NCBI RefSeq assembly: GCF_037055355.1
Contig: NZ_CP146350.1
Location: 5,231,001 to 5,295,000 of the forward strand
DNA: 64,000 nt
Reading direction: 5' to 3'
Source of the DNA: Streptomyces sp. DG1A-41
GTDB lineage: Bacteria; Actinomycetota; Actinomycetes; Streptomycetales; Streptomycetaceae
Shown here: positions 55,153 to 64,000 of the stretch, in pieces
How positions within the stretch are numbered: the stretch's first letter is position 1
How the letters are laid out: each line of letters starts with the position of its first letter
Made by a program: the position numbers and the translations under genes
Notes under the pieces: generated by a model
Databases searched by the model: none
Seen by the model: only the letters and a program-made list of their open reading frames with translations
Told to the model about the DNA's origin: nothing

Positions 55153-56871
55153 ATGATGAGCAGTACTCCGGAGATCTCGACCCGCTCGACCCGCACGGCC
55201 GGCCCGCACCGGGCGCACCGGGAAGCGCGTGACCGCGGGGCGGCGCGCACGCTGGCGCAGCGGCCGCCCGCGCGCTACGAGCCTTACCTGGACGGCCTGT
55301 TCACGTACTGCCTGTCCGTGCTGTGCGACCACGACGCCGCGACCGCCGCCCTGGGCGAGGCCCTCGCCCTCGCCGAACGCCGCAGTCGGCACGTCCCCGA
55401 CGCCCCCGCCGACCGCAGGGCGTGGCTGTACGCGCTGGCCCGCTGGGCGTGCCTGCGCAAGCTGGCCGAGGCCAAGCAGAAACGTCAGAGCAGCCACGCG
55501 GCGGGCCGCCCGCGGCGCACCGGCCGGCCAGGCCCGGCCGTGTCCGAGGAGGTCCAGGAGCGGCGGCGGCGCGAACTGGCCCTGCTGGCGTGGCCGGAGG
55601 CCGCCGGCACCAGCCCGGAGCAGCGCGAGGCGCTCGAACTGGCCGTGCGCCACCACCTCGCCGCCCAGGAGGTCGCCGCCGTCCTGGGCATGGACCCGGC
55701 CGCCACCCGCGACCTGCTCGCCTCCGCCGCCTGCGAGGTCGAACGCACACGTGCGGCCCTCGCCGTGGTCGAGACCGGGGCGTGTCCGAGCGTCGCGCAC
55801 CTCGTCGGCGACGACCGGCCCGTGCTCGGCACGACTCTGCGCCGCGAACTCGTCCGGCACGTCGACGACTGCCCGCGCTGCCGCCGCACCGCCGAGCGCG
55901 CCATCCCCGGCCGCTGGCCCGGCACCAGCGTCACACCCGCCGAACTGCCCGTCCTGCCGGCCCCTCGCGCGGCCCTGCACGTCGCCATGGCCCCCCACCC
56001 ACGCGCGCGTGGCGCCGGACCCCGCTTCGACCGGCGCGGGTTCCCGATGGACCCCAAGGACCGCGCCGCCCGAAGGGACCGCCTCCGCGCGCGTGCCGTC
56101 ACCACGACCGTCGTGGCCACCGTCGTGGCCGCTCCCGTGCTCGCCCTGTGGGCCGCCTACCGGGGCACTCCCGTCGGCGAGGGCCAGGACGGCCGCTCGG
56201 CCACCGCGCGCGAGGCGGGCGACCCCTTCGCCCTGGACGGCGAGATGGCCGACGGGGGCTACGAGAACACCGGCAACGCGAGCACCAGACCCGGCCCCCG
56301 CTTCGACAAGAACGGCAAGGCCGACGTCTCCGTGGAGGTCATCGGCGTCGCCAGCGCCGGCCGGAAGAGCGCCCTGGACGTCACGGCCGACAACAGCGGC
56401 GACACCACCCTCGTCACCCTGACCGCCGCGGGCCCGGCCCCGGTCCGCTGGTCCGCGTCCACGGGAGCGGACTGGCTCTACCTGAGCCAGTCGTCGGGAA
56501 CGCTCCGGCCCGGCGAGTCGTTGACGATCAAGGTGTACGTCGACCATCTGCGGGAGCCCTCCGGCCCCTGGCGCGCGCAGGTGGCGATCGCACCGGTGGG
56601 CGCCGTCGTCCACATCGAGGGCTTCGGCACCGCGCCGAGCCCCTCCGACCCCGGCCCGCGTCCGGACCCCCGCCCCGGCGGTCCGGGCGACCCGCCTCCC
56701 ACCCCGCCCGACCCGACGCCCACGACCTCGGCCCCACCGGACCCGACGCCGACCACCCCGCCCCCGTCACCCGACCCGGACCCCACACCCACGGACCCGG
56801 GCCCGACGGATTCGACGGGCTCGACGCCCCCGCCCTCGGAGGGCGGCGACCCGAGCCCGCCCACGTCCTAG
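55153..56871 (+). CDS. Membrane-anchored sigma-70-like protein with zinc-finger motif and extracellular BACON domain
   Basis: 572 residues. Residues about 36-110 resemble ECF sigma region 2 (RYEPYLDGLFTYCLSVLCDH), about 158-205 region 4 (L-A-A-Q-E-V-A-A-V-L-G-M-D-P-A-A-T-R-D-L-L), and about 230-250 holds a H-V-D-D-C-P-R-C-R zinc-finger motif like that of anti-sigma factors. A membrane segment (about 317-336) is followed outside by a BACON-type beta domain (about 390-495; D-W-L-Y-L-S-Q-S-S-G-T-L-R-P-G) and a Pro/Thr/Ser tail. ATG 55153 has no ribosome site, so the mRNA may be leaderless. Whether the sigma part still binds RNA polymerase is unknown. Divergent from radA. Confidence 0.78.
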   Translation: MMSSTPEISTRSTRTAGPHRAHREARDRGAARTLAQRPPARYEPYLDGLFTYCLSVLCDHDAATAALGEALALAERRSRHVPDAPADRRAWLYALARWACLRKLAEAKQKRQSSHAAGRPRRTGRPGPAVSEEVQERRRRELALLAWPEAAGTSPEQREALELAVRHHLAAQEVAAVLGMDPAATRDLLASAACEVERTRAALAVVETGACPSVAHLVGDDRPVLGTTLRRELVRHVDDCPRCRRTAERAIPGRWPGTSVTPAELPVLPAPRAALHVAMAPHPRARGAGPRFDRRGFPMDPKDRAARRDRLRARAVTTTVVATVVAAPVLALWAAYRGTPVGEGQDGRSATAREAGDPFALDGEMADGGYENTGNASTRPGPRFDKNGKADVSVEVIGVASAGRKSALDVTADNSGDTTLVTLTAAGPAPVRWSASTGADWLYLSQSSGTLRPGESLTIKVYVDHLREPSGPWRAQVAIAPVGAVVHIEGFGTAPSPSDPGPRPDPRPGGPGDPPPTPPDPTPTTSAPPDPTPTTPPPSPDPDPTPTDPGPTDSTGSTPPPSEGGDPSPPTS

Positions 56872-56932
56872 ACGGTCGTAGCAGCCCTGTAAACGGTCTT
56901 GGCAGCCCTGGAAGCCGTAGGGGTCGCGGTCG

Positions 56933-57733
56933 TCAGTCGACCGGATCCGCCGGATGCGGCGCCAGCAACGGCAGTTGCGAGGCCAGCCGCTCCTCGCACA
57001 GCTCCACCAGCCGGTCGTAGCCCGCCTTGCCCATCAGCTCGATCAGCTCCGGCCGGTAGGAGACGTACACCGGGTCGCCCGCGCCGTGCGCCGAGGTCGC
57101 CGAGGTGCACCACCAGTGCAGGTCGTGGCCGCCCGGCCCCCAGCCGCGGCGGTCGTACTCACCGATCGACACCTGGAGCACACGCGTGTCGTCGGGCCGG
57201 TCGATCCACTCGTACGTCCGCCGCACCGGCAGCTGCCAGCACACGTCCGGCTTCGTCTCCAGCGGCTCGCGGCCCTCCTTCAGGGCGAGGATGTGCAGCG
57301 AACAGCCCGCGCCGCCCGCGAAGCCGGGCCGGTTCTGGAAGATGCACGAGCCCTGGAAGGGGCGGGTCTGCCGGTCGCCGTCCTCGTCCTCGGAGATCCA
57401 GCCGTTCCGCGTGCCCTCGGCATGCTGCTGCCAGATGTCCGGCGTGAGCCTCGCCACATGCTCGGCGACCCGCTTCTCGTCGTCCTCGTCGGAGAAGTGG
57501 GCACCCAGGGTGCAGCACCCGTCGTCCGCGCGGCCGGCCTGGATGCCCTGGCAGCCGCTGCCGAAGATGCAGTTCCAGCGAGAGGTCAGCCATGTCAGAT
57601 CGCAGCGGAAGACCTGCTCGTCGTCCGCCGGATCAGGGAATTCCACCCACGCGCGGGCGAAGTCGAGGCCCTTCTCGTCGGAATCCACGATGCCCGATGA
57701 TTTGTCGCGCTTCGCCTTTTTCGTCTTTGGCAC
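56933..57733 (-). CDS. Cys-rich protein of the YkgJ/DUF3109-like type
   Basis: 266 residues, soluble, with conserved-looking Cys clusters ([31 protein letters not shown]) that suggest metal or iron-sulfur binding. A basic start (T-K-K-A-K-R-D-K) precedes the domain. Precise function unknown; family members are listed as zinc- or iron-chelating. GTG 57733. It is divergent from the ppx/gppA gene (71 bp between starts) and convergent with the sigma-like gene. Confidence 0.7.
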   Translation of the reverse strand: MPKTKKAKRDKSSGIVDSDEKGLDFARAWVEFPDPADDEQVFRCDLTWLTSRWNCIFGSGCQGIQAGRADDGCCTLGAHFSDEDDEKRVAEHVARLTPDIWQQHAEGTRNGWISEDEDGDRQTRPFQGSCIFQNRPGFAGGAGCSLHILALKEGREPLETKPDVCWQLPVRRTYEWIDRPDDTRVLQVSIGEYDRRGWGPGGHDLHWWCTSATSAHGAGDPVYVSYRPELIELMGKAGYDRLVELCEERLASQLPLLAPHPADPVD

Positions 57734-57804
57734 GAGTCCAGGGTACGGGCCTTGTACCCACACCGAGGACGGCGGACGGCAGGACTGGCAGTAGCGTTCC
57801 GTAC

Positions 57805-58737
57805 ATGAGACTCGGTGTCCTCGACGTGGGATCGAACACGGTGCATCTGCTCGTGGTGGACGCGCATCCCGGCGCGTGCCCGTTGCCCGCGCACTCGCAC
57901 AAGGCGGAACTGCGCCTCGCCCAGCTCCTCGACGACGACGGTGCGATCGGCCCCCAGGGCGTCGACCGGCTGATCTCGGTCGTCCAGGAGGCACTCCAGG
58001 CCGCCGAGGACAAGGGCGTCGAGGACCTCCTGACGTTCGCCACCTCCGCCGTACGCGAGGCCCGCAACGCCGACGACGTCCTCGCGCGCGTGCGCACCGA
58101 GACCGGCGTCGAGCTCCAGGTCCTCACAGGCGAGGAGGAGGCCCGCCTCACCTTCCTCGCCGCCCGCCGCTGGTTCGGCTGGTCGGCCGGGAAGCTGCTG
58201 GTCCTGGACATCGGCGGCGGCTCCCTGGAGATCGCCTACGGCATCGACGAGGAGCCCGACGCGGCCGCGTCCCTGCCGCTGGGCGCCGGCCGCCTCACCG
58301 CCGGCTGGCTGCCCGGCGACCCGCCCGCCCCGGACGACGTCCGGGCCCTGCGCCGCCACGTCCGCACCGAGATCGCCCGCACGGTCGGCGAGTTCAGCCG
58401 CTTCGGCCCGCCCGACCACGTCGTCGCGACCTCCAAGACCTTCAAGCAGCTCGCCCGCATCGCCGGAGCCGCCCGCTCCGCCGAGGGCCTCTACGTCCAG
58501 CGCGAACTCAAGCGGGAGTCCCTGGAGGGCTGGGTCCCGAGGTTGGCCGGCATGACGGAGGCGGAACGAGCCGAGCTCCCGGGCGTCTCGGAGGGCAGGG
58601 CGGGCCAGCTGCTGGCGGGGGCCCTGGTGGCCGAGGCCGCGATGGACCTCTTCGGCGTGGAGCGCCTGGAGATCTGCCCGTGGGCGCTCAGGGAGGGCGT
58701 GATCCTGCGTCGCCTGGATCACATGGAGTCGGTGTAG
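57805..58737 (+). CDS. Ppx/GppA-family exopolyphosphatase / pppGpp phosphatase
   Basis: 310 residues of the ASKHA fold: [14 protein letters not shown] at the N-terminus, [10 protein letters not shown] in the middle, and the E-E-A-R-L-T-F stretch of Ppx/GppA proteins. Actinobacteria usually have two such proteins; which substrate (polyphosphate or pppGpp) this one prefers cannot be told. ATG 57805. 128 bp separate it from the next gene. Confidence 0.92.
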   Translation: MRLGVLDVGSNTVHLLVVDAHPGACPLPAHSHKAELRLAQLLDDDGAIGPQGVDRLISVVQEALQAAEDKGVEDLLTFATSAVREARNADDVLARVRTETGVELQVLTGEEEARLTFLAARRWFGWSAGKLLVLDIGGGSLEIAYGIDEEPDAAASLPLGAGRLTAGWLPGDPPAPDDVRALRRHVRTEIARTVGEFSRFGPPDHVVATSKTFKQLARIAGAARSAEGLYVQRELKRESLEGWVPRLAGMTEAERAELPGVSEGRAGQLLAGALVAEAAMDLFGVERLEICPWALREGVILRRLDHMESV

Positions 58738-58865
58738 CGACCCCAAGGGACGCGGGGGGAACAGAGCAAGCGGCCACAGAACGGCCCACACCGCCTATGG
58801 CAAACGCCACAACGGCGAATAGGCCCCCCCGCTCCACCCCAACCACACCCCGTAATCTGTCCTGC

Positions 58866-59690
58866 ATGGCAGAGCCAGCCGTAAGGATCCCGGACGCGAA
58901 GGTCGCCCTGTCGACGGCCTCGGTCTACCCGGAGTCGACGGCCACGGCCTTCGAGATCGCCGCGCGCCTCGGCTACGACGGAGTCGAGGTCATGGTCTGG
59001 ACCGACCCGGTCAGCCAGGACATCGAGGCCCTGCGCAGACTCAGCGACTACCACCAGATCCCGGTCCTGGCCGTCCACGCCCCCTGCCTGCTCATCACGC
59101 AGCGCGTCTGGTCGACGGACCCCTGGACCAAGCTCCAGCGGGCCCGCGCGGCGGCCGAGAAGCTCGACGCGAGCACCGTCGTCGTCCATCCGCCCTTCCG
59201 CTGGCAGCGCCAGTACGCCCGGGACTTCGTCGCGGGCGTCTGGCGCATGGCGAACGAGACGGACGTACGGTTCGCCGTCGAGAACATGTACCCCTGGCGC
59301 TACCGCGACCGCGAGATGCTCGCGTACGCCCCCGACTGGGACGTGACGAAGGACGACTACCGCCACTTCACGATCGACCTCAGCCACACCGCGACGGCCC
59401 GCGCCGACGCCCTGGACATGGTCGACCGCATGGGCGACCGCCTGGGCCACGTCCACCTCGCCGACGGCAGGGGCTCGGCCAAGGACGAGCACCTGGTGCC
59501 CGGCCGCGGCACCCAGCCCTGCGCCGAGGTGCTGGAGCGGCTCGCCCTGACCGGCTTCGACGGGCACGTCGTGATCGAGGTCAACACCCGCCGTGCCATG
59601 TCGAGCGCGGAGCGCGAGGCCGACCTGGCGGAGGCACTGGCCTTCACGCGCCTGCACCTGGCCTCGGCGGCGAAGGTGCCGAGGCGATGA
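58866..59690 (+). CDS. Sugar phosphate isomerase/epimerase (AP endonuclease 2-like TIM barrel)
   Basis: 274 residues with metal-binding TIM-barrel signatures: L-G-Y-D-G-V-E-V-M near the start, V-H-A-P-C-L, V-V-H-P-P-F, F-A-V-E-N-M, D-L-S-H-T and H-L-A-D-G, the pattern of the xylose isomerase-like superfamily. Substrate unknown. ATG 58866 lacks a ribosome site. The stop overlaps the TetR gene start (ATGA), so the two are co-translated. Confidence 0.88.
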   Translation: MAEPAVRIPDAKVALSTASVYPESTATAFEIAARLGYDGVEVMVWTDPVSQDIEALRRLSDYHQIPVLAVHAPCLLITQRVWSTDPWTKLQRARAAAEKLDASTVVVHPPFRWQRQYARDFVAGVWRMANETDVRFAVENMYPWRYRDREMLAYAPDWDVTKDDYRHFTIDLSHTATARADALDMVDRMGDRLGHVHLADGRGSAKDEHLVPGRGTQPCAEVLERLALTGFDGHVVIEVNTRRAMSSAEREADLAEALAFTRLHLASAAKVPRR

Positions 59691-60330
59691 ACGACGTCCC
59701 ACCGGGCGAACCCCCGAACGCCACCGGCACCGGGACCACCGCCCGCCGCCGGGCCGGCCCCCACGCACGGAGTCGGCCGACACCCGCGACCGCATCCTGA
59801 CCGCCGCCCGCGAGGAGTTCTCCGAGCGCGGCTACGAGAAGACGTCCGTACGCGGCATCGCCAAGGCGGCCGGGGTCGACTCGGCGCTCGTGCACCACTA
59901 CTTCGGGACGAAGGAACAGGTCTTCGAAGCGGCGATCACCCTCTCCTTCGCACCCGCCATGCAGGCACCGAAGGCCATCGAGGAGGGCCCGCTCGACGGC
60001 GTGGGGGAGCGCCTGGTCCGCTTCTTCTTCGGCGTCTGGGAGAACCCGGCGACCCGCGCGCCCCTGCTCGCCATCGTCCGCTCCGCAGTCACCAACGAAA
60101 CGGCGGCCGCCGTCTTCCGCCGCATCGTCGCCACCCAGGTGCTGCGCCGCATCGCGGGACGACTGGACCTGCCGGACGCAGAGCTGCGGGCCGAGCTCGC
60201 CGCCGCCCAACTGGTGGGCACCGCCGTACTCCGCTACGTCATCGAGGTCGAACCGCTGGCCTCGGCGGACCCGGAGCAGATCATCGCGCGCCTGGCACCG
60301 GTCGTACAGGGACACCTGACCGAACCGTAG
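59687..60330 (+). CDS. TetR-family regulator, frameshifted as read
   Basis: About 214 residues when repaired. The ATG at 59687 ([14 protein letters not shown]) is coupled to the isomerase stop, but its frame loses the DNA-binding domain unless one C is added to the C-run at 59758-59762; then it reads [20 protein letters not shown] with recognition helix [13 protein letters not shown]. The ligand domain looks intact. It lies 137 bp upstream of ilvD in the same direction, but no operator is obvious. Confidence 0.85.
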
Positions 60331-60467
60331 CCTCACCGAGCCGTCGGCCGAGACTTGCATCCCGTATTCCGGACACTCCGTCCCGCCCTCTGGATGACCG
60401 GCGTACGCTCGGTAGCAGTCAGAAATCTCCGAATCCTCTGACGCAGTCTCTGAAGGAGCGAGCGACG

Positions 60468-62321
60468 ATGCCCGAGCTGAGGTCCCGCACAGTCACCCAC
60501 GGCCGCAACATGGCGGGCGCCCGCGCCCTTATGCGCGCCTCCGGTGTACCGGGTGCGGACATCGGCCGCAAGCCGATCATCGCGGTCGCCAACAGCTTCA
60601 CGGAGTTCGTGCCGGGCCACACCCACCTCCAGCCGGTCGGCCGGATCGTCAGCGAGGCGATCGTCAAGGCCGGCGGCATCCCGCGCGAGTTCAACACGAT
60701 CGCCGTCGACGACGGCATCGCGATGGGCCACGGCGGCATGCTCTACAGCCTCCCCTCCCGCGACCTGATCGCGGACAGCGTGGAGTACATGGTCGAGGCC
60801 CACTGCGCCGACGCCCTGATCTGCATCTCCAACTGCGACAAGATCACCCCGGGCATGCTCAACGCGGCCCTGCGCCTGAACATCCCGACGGTGTTCGTCT
60901 CCGGCGGCCCGATGGAGTCCGGCCGGGCCACCCTGGTCGACGGGACGGTCCGCACACTCGACCTGGTCGACGCGATCTCCGACGCCGTCAACGACAAGAT
61001 CTCGGACGAGGACATCCTCCGTATCGAGGAGAACGCCTGCCCGACCTGCGGCTCGTGTTCCGGCATGTTCACCGCCAACTCGATGAACTGCCTCACCGAG
61101 GCCATCGGCCTCTCCCTCCCCGGCAACGGCTCGGTCCTGGCCACGCACACCGCGCGCAAGCGGCTCTACGTCGACGCGGCCAACACGGTCATGGACATCA
61201 CCCGCCGCTACTACGAGCAGGACGACGAGACGGTCCTGCCGCGCAACATCGCGACCTTCGCGGCCTTCGAGAACGCGATGGCCCTCGACATCGCCATGGG
61301 CGGCTCGACCAATACGATCCTGCACCTGCTGGCCGCGGCCCAGGAGGCCGGCGTCCCCTTCGGCCTGGAGGAGATCGACGCGGTCTCCCGCCGGGTCCCC
61401 TGCCTGGCCAAGGTGGCGCCGAACGTCGCCAAGGACCGCACCTACTACATGGAGGACGTGCACCGCGCCGGCGGCATCCCCGCCCTCCTCGGCGAGCTGC
61501 ACCGCGGCGGCCTGCTCAACGAGGACGTGCACGCGGTCCACAGCCCGTCCCTGGCCGACTGGCTGAAGACCTGGGACGTGCGCGGCGGCTCCCCGTCCCC
61601 CGAGGCGATCGAGATGTGGCACGCGGCCCCCGGCTGCGTCCGCTCCGCCGAGGCCTTCTCCCAGTCCGAGCGCTGGGAGGCCCTCGACGCGGACGCCGAG
61701 GGCGGCTGCATCCGCTCCGTCGAGCACGCGTACTCCAGGGACGGCGGCCTCGCGGTCCTCAAGGGCAACCTCGCGGTCGACGGCTGTGTGGTGAAGACGG
61801 CCGGCGTCGACGAGTCGATCTGGACCTTCGAGGGTCCGGCGGTCGTCTGCGAGTCGCAGGAGGAGGCCGTCGAGAAGATCCTGCTGAAGCAGATCAAGGA
61901 GGGCGACGTCGTCGTCATCCGCTACGAGGGCCCCAAGGGCGGCCCCGGCATGCAGGAGATGCTCTACCCGACCTCGTACCTGAAGGGCCGCGGCCTCGGC
62001 AAGACCTGCGCCCTGATCACCGACGGCCGCTTCTCCGGCGGCACCTCCGGCCTCTCCATCGGGCACGCCTCGCCCGAGGCGGCCGGCGGCGGCACCATCG
62101 CCCTCGTCGAGGACGGCGACCGCATCCGCATCGACATCCCGAACCGCTCCATCGAGCTCCTCGTCGACGACGCCGAGCTGGCCCGCCGCAAGCAGGCGCT
62201 GAACGGCGTGTACGCCCCGAAGAACCGCGACCGCAAGGTCTCGGCCGCGCTGCGGGCCTACGCGGCGATGGCGACCAGCGCGGACAAGGGCGCCGTGCGG
62301 GACGTGACCATGCTGGGCTGA
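60468..62321 (+). CDS. ilvD: Dihydroxy-acid dehydratase
   Basis: Iron-sulfur enzyme of branched-chain amino acid and pantothenate-precursor synthesis; it dehydrates 2,3-dihydroxy-isovalerate/methylvalerate. 617 residues, the length of the classical long form. Cluster-binding Cys lie in [10 protein letters not shown] and [11 protein letters not shown]; the C-terminal [14 protein letters not shown] motif is intact. GAAGGAGCGAGCG precedes ATG 60468. Closed by a perfect terminator. Confidence 0.97.
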   Translation: MPELRSRTVTHGRNMAGARALMRASGVPGADIGRKPIIAVANSFTEFVPGHTHLQPVGRIVSEAIVKAGGIPREFNTIAVDDGIAMGHGGMLYSLPSRDLIADSVEYMVEAHCADALICISNCDKITPGMLNAALRLNIPTVFVSGGPMESGRATLVDGTVRTLDLVDAISDAVNDKISDEDILRIEENACPTCGSCSGMFTANSMNCLTEAIGLSLPGNGSVLATHTARKRLYVDAANTVMDITRRYYEQDDETVLPRNIATFAAFENAMALDIAMGGSTNTILHLLAAAQEAGVPFGLEEIDAVSRRVPCLAKVAPNVAKDRTYYMEDVHRAGGIPALLGELHRGGLLNEDVHAVHSPSLADWLKTWDVRGGSPSPEAIEMWHAAPGCVRSAEAFSQSERWEALDADAEGGCIRSVEHAYSRDGGLAVLKGNLAVDGCVVKTAGVDESIWTFEGPAVVCESQEEAVEKILLKQIKEGDVVVIRYEGPKGGPGMQEMLYPTSYLKGRGLGKTCALITDGRFSGGTSGLSIGHASPEAAGGGTIALVEDGDRIRIDIPNRSIELLVDDAELARRKQALNGVYAPKNRDRKVSAALRAYAAMATSADKGAVRDVTMLG

Positions 62322-62336
62322 GCGTCCTCCATGCGT

Positions 62337-62372
62337 GAAGGGCCGCCCCCGGCAGACCGGGGGCGGCCCTTC
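62337..62372. terminator. Terminator with 16-bp perfect stem after ilvD
   Basis: GAAGGGCCGCCCCCGG pairs exactly with CCGGGGGCGGCCCTTC around CAGA. Convergent with the kinase gene, so it may work in both directions. Confidence 0.92.
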
Positions 62373-62391
62373 CGCGTACGCCGGGCCCGCA

Positions 62392-64000
62392 CTACCAGCC
62401 GGACGGATCGCGCCCGTCCACGGCGAAGACGGTCCCGTCCGGCGCACCGGCGTAGACGCGGTCGCCCACCAGCACGGGGTCGGGAAGCGCGGCCGGAACC
62501 CGGTCCGACCGGTCGCCCAGCCGCACCGGCGTCTGCCCGACGAGCTTCCCGCGCCGCGCGTCGACGGCGAGCAGCCGCCCGTCCGGCGCGGTCACGTACA
62601 CGTACCGGTCGTCGGCGACCGGCGTCGACCCCCGGACGACACCCGTCTCCAGACTCCACCGCTGCTTTCGCGCCTCCAGATCGACGGCGACCAGCGCTCC
62701 ACCCGTCGCCATGAGGTGAACGACGTCCCCGCGCACACTCCCCGCCACCTGCTGCAACGGAGTACGCAACGGCACCCGCACGCTCGCCCGGCTCTCCGGG
62801 TCGTAGCGGACCACGGCCCGCGCCTCCCCGCGCACGGCGTCGACCGCCACGAACACGACCGCCCCGTCCACGGTCCCGAGAGGCTGCAACGCTCCCTCCA
62901 GCCGCGCGTCCCACATCACGTTTCCCGTACCCGGGTCCACCGCCGTGACCTTCGTGCCCGACCCGTCACCGGACACGCTCGCCGCGTACGCCAGCGGATC
63001 ACCGGGGAACGAGACGAAGTACGGCACGTCCTGCCCCGGAATCCGATGACTCCACTTCACGTCGCCCGAGGCGCTCTCCACTCCGGTGACCGTGCCGTCG
63101 GCCGAGGTGAGCAGCAGCATGCCGCCGACGGCCCGGAGCCCCCCGTACCCGGGCAGCTCCTGCCGCCGCTCCACGTCACCCGAGCCGGGATCGAGCATCG
63201 TCACCCGCGGCCCCTGGCCCAGCCCGGCCGGCACCAGCCCGCCCGACACGACCGGAGCCCCACTCGGCGGCCCGCTCGCGGCGGCCCCCTCCAGAGGGTG
63301 CCGCCACAGCAGCCGCCCGTCGACAGGATCGAGAGCGAAGACCAGCCCGGTCTGCGCACACAGCAGCTTCCCCGCCGCGTACGAACACTGGGGCACGCTC
63401 TTCCCGGACAGCGGCGGCGCCTCCCACGCGGCGAACGCGGCCGACGTGGTCCGTGGAGCGGCGACCTCGGCCGCCGGCCCGCCACCCCCGAGCAGGGGAA
63501 CCGACACCAGCGCACCGACGACGGCCAGTCCGAGAGCCCCGGCACCGAGAGCCGCCCGCCTGCCGAGCCGCACCTTGGACCGGCGGCGCCTCTCGGAGCC
63601 GGACGAGGGGAGCCCAGCGTCCCCGCCGACCTGCTCCGCAGCCGCAGCCGCAGCCGCAGCCGCAGGCGGAGCCTCTCCCTCTTCCTCCGCCGGATCCCCG
63701 TCCACCCGCTGGGCAGGTATGAACGCCTGTGTGTCGTACGAGGCCGCCACCGACCGCAGCTCCCGCATCAACTCGTCAGGGGAGGGCCGGTCCTCGGGCT
63801 CCTTGGCGAGACACCGCAGCACGAGCGGTGCCAGCTCTTCCGGTACGCCGGCCAGCTCGGGTTCGTCGTGCACGACCTGATAGGCGACGACGTACGGACT
63901 GTCGGAGTCGAACGGCCCCCGCCCGGTGGCCGCGTGCACCATCACGGACCCGAGGGCGAACACGTCGGCGGCGGGCCCCACTTCCCTGGGCCGCCGGAAC
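62392..64000 (-). CDS. Serine/threonine protein kinase with PQQ-type beta-propeller, C-terminal part (cut by window edge)
   Basis: The visible 536 residues start in the kinase C-lobe (R-R-P-R-E-V-G-P-A-A-D-V-F-A-L-G-S-V with the conserved Asp of subdomain IX, then P-F-D-S-D-S-P and L-A-K-E-P-E-D-R-P-S), followed by an Ala/Glu-rich linker containing nine or more Ala in a row, a membrane segment (GAGALGLAVVGALVSVPLLG), and an extracytoplasmic propeller of PQQ/WD40-like repeats (V-F-A-L-D-P-V-D-G-R-L-L-W-R, V-T-A-V-D-P-G-T-G-N-V-M-W and others). The layout fits Streptomyces eukaryotic-type kinases with an external sensor. The active site lies beyond the window. Confidence 0.88.
   Translation of the reverse strand, partial: FRRPREVGPAADVFALGSVMVHAATGRGPFDSDSPYVVAYQVVHDEPELAGVPEELAPLVLRCLAKEPEDRPSPDELMRELRSVAASYDTQAFIPAQRVDGDPAEEEGEAPPAAAAAAAAAEQVGGDAGLPSSGSERRRRSKVRLGRRAALGAGALGLAVVGALVSVPLLGGGGPAAEVAAPRTTSAAFAAWEAPPLSGKSVPQCSYAAGKLLCAQTGLVFALDPVDGRLLWRHPLEGAAASGPPSGAPVVSGGLVPAGLGQGPRVTMLDPGSGDVERRQELPGYGGLRAVGGMLLLTSADGTVTGVESASGDVKWSHRIPGQDVPYFVSFPGDPLAYAASVSGDGSGTKVTAVDPGTGNVMWDARLEGALQPLGTVDGAVVFVAVDAVRGEARAVVRYDPESRASVRVPLRTPLQQVAGSVRGDVVHLMATGGALVAVDLEARKQRWSLETGVVRGSTPVADDRYVYVTAPDGRLLAVDARRGKLVGQTPVRLGDRSDRVPAALPDPVLVGDRVYAGAPDGTVFAVDGRDPSGW

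Overview
This window is a high-GC actinobacterial chromosome segment, almost certainly Streptomyces or a very close relative. The signs are roughly 70% or higher GC, GTG starts, strong third-position G/C bias, Lsr2, the sigE-cseA-cseB-cseC envelope-stress operon, a ClpC with a ClgR-type box upstream, and a gene order that (from memory, not searched) follows the conserved core of the Streptomyces coelicolor chromosome from about ilvD to ppa. I see no phage, plasmid, CRISPR, rRNA, tRNA or biosynthetic gene cluster.

Layout. 0-11.2 kb: ppa (edge), dacB, a HEXXH metalloprotease, tilS, hpt, ftsH, then the folate genes folE, DUF3180, folK, folB, an NTF2-like gene and folP. 11.3-20.1 kb: envelope and membrane functions (DUF2156 aminoacyl-lipid transferase-like protein with a divergent esterase, coiled-coil membrane protein, two PH-domain proteins) and nuoD2 facing a MidA/NDUFAF7-type methyltransferase. 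20.2-24.8 kb: a NarL-type two-component pair, a DUF5937/ArsR regulator with a divergent small gene, a threonine-aldolase-like enzyme. 25.0-30.4 kb: a cofactor operon (DUF2520 oxidoreductase, panC, nadB, nadC, coaX). 30.7-37.5 kb: small genes, a BlaI-type regulator, an ArgA-like acetyltransferase, lsr2, an SCO3374-like protein and clpC. 37.5-43.2 kb: acid phosphatase, M23 peptidase, TetR with a divergent MFS exporter, AraC, VOC protein. 43.2-46.6 kb: sigE-cseABC. 46.8-57.7 kb: mutY, a second NarL-type pair, PAP2 phosphatase, disA, radA, a membrane-anchored sigma-like BACON protein and a Cys-rich protein. 57.8-64 kb: ppx, sugar isomerase, TetR, ilvD and a protein kinase with a PQQ-type propeller cut by the window edge.

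The genes are mostly housekeeping: nucleotide salvage, folate, NAD and pantothenate/CoA synthesis, branched-chain amino acids, proteolysis (FtsH, ClpC), DNA repair and c-di-AMP signalling (MutY, RadA, DisA), chromatin (Lsr2) and envelope-stress sensing (SigE/Cse).

Two things stand out at the sequence level. First, five conserved genes (dacB, tilS, the MidA-like gene, radA and a TetR gene) are each interrupted by an apparent single-base loss inside a short G or C run; this looks like a systematic sequencing error rather than five pseudogenes. Second, the intergenic spaces hold structured DNA: two tandem arrays, a 169-bp MITE-like palindrome that supplies the stop codon of disA, paired operators for several divergent genes, and many perfect terminator hairpins. 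The most interesting protein-level observations are the nuoD2/MidA pairing, the sigma-like/BACON membrane protein and a histidine kinase carrying a BamE-like domain after its catalytic core.
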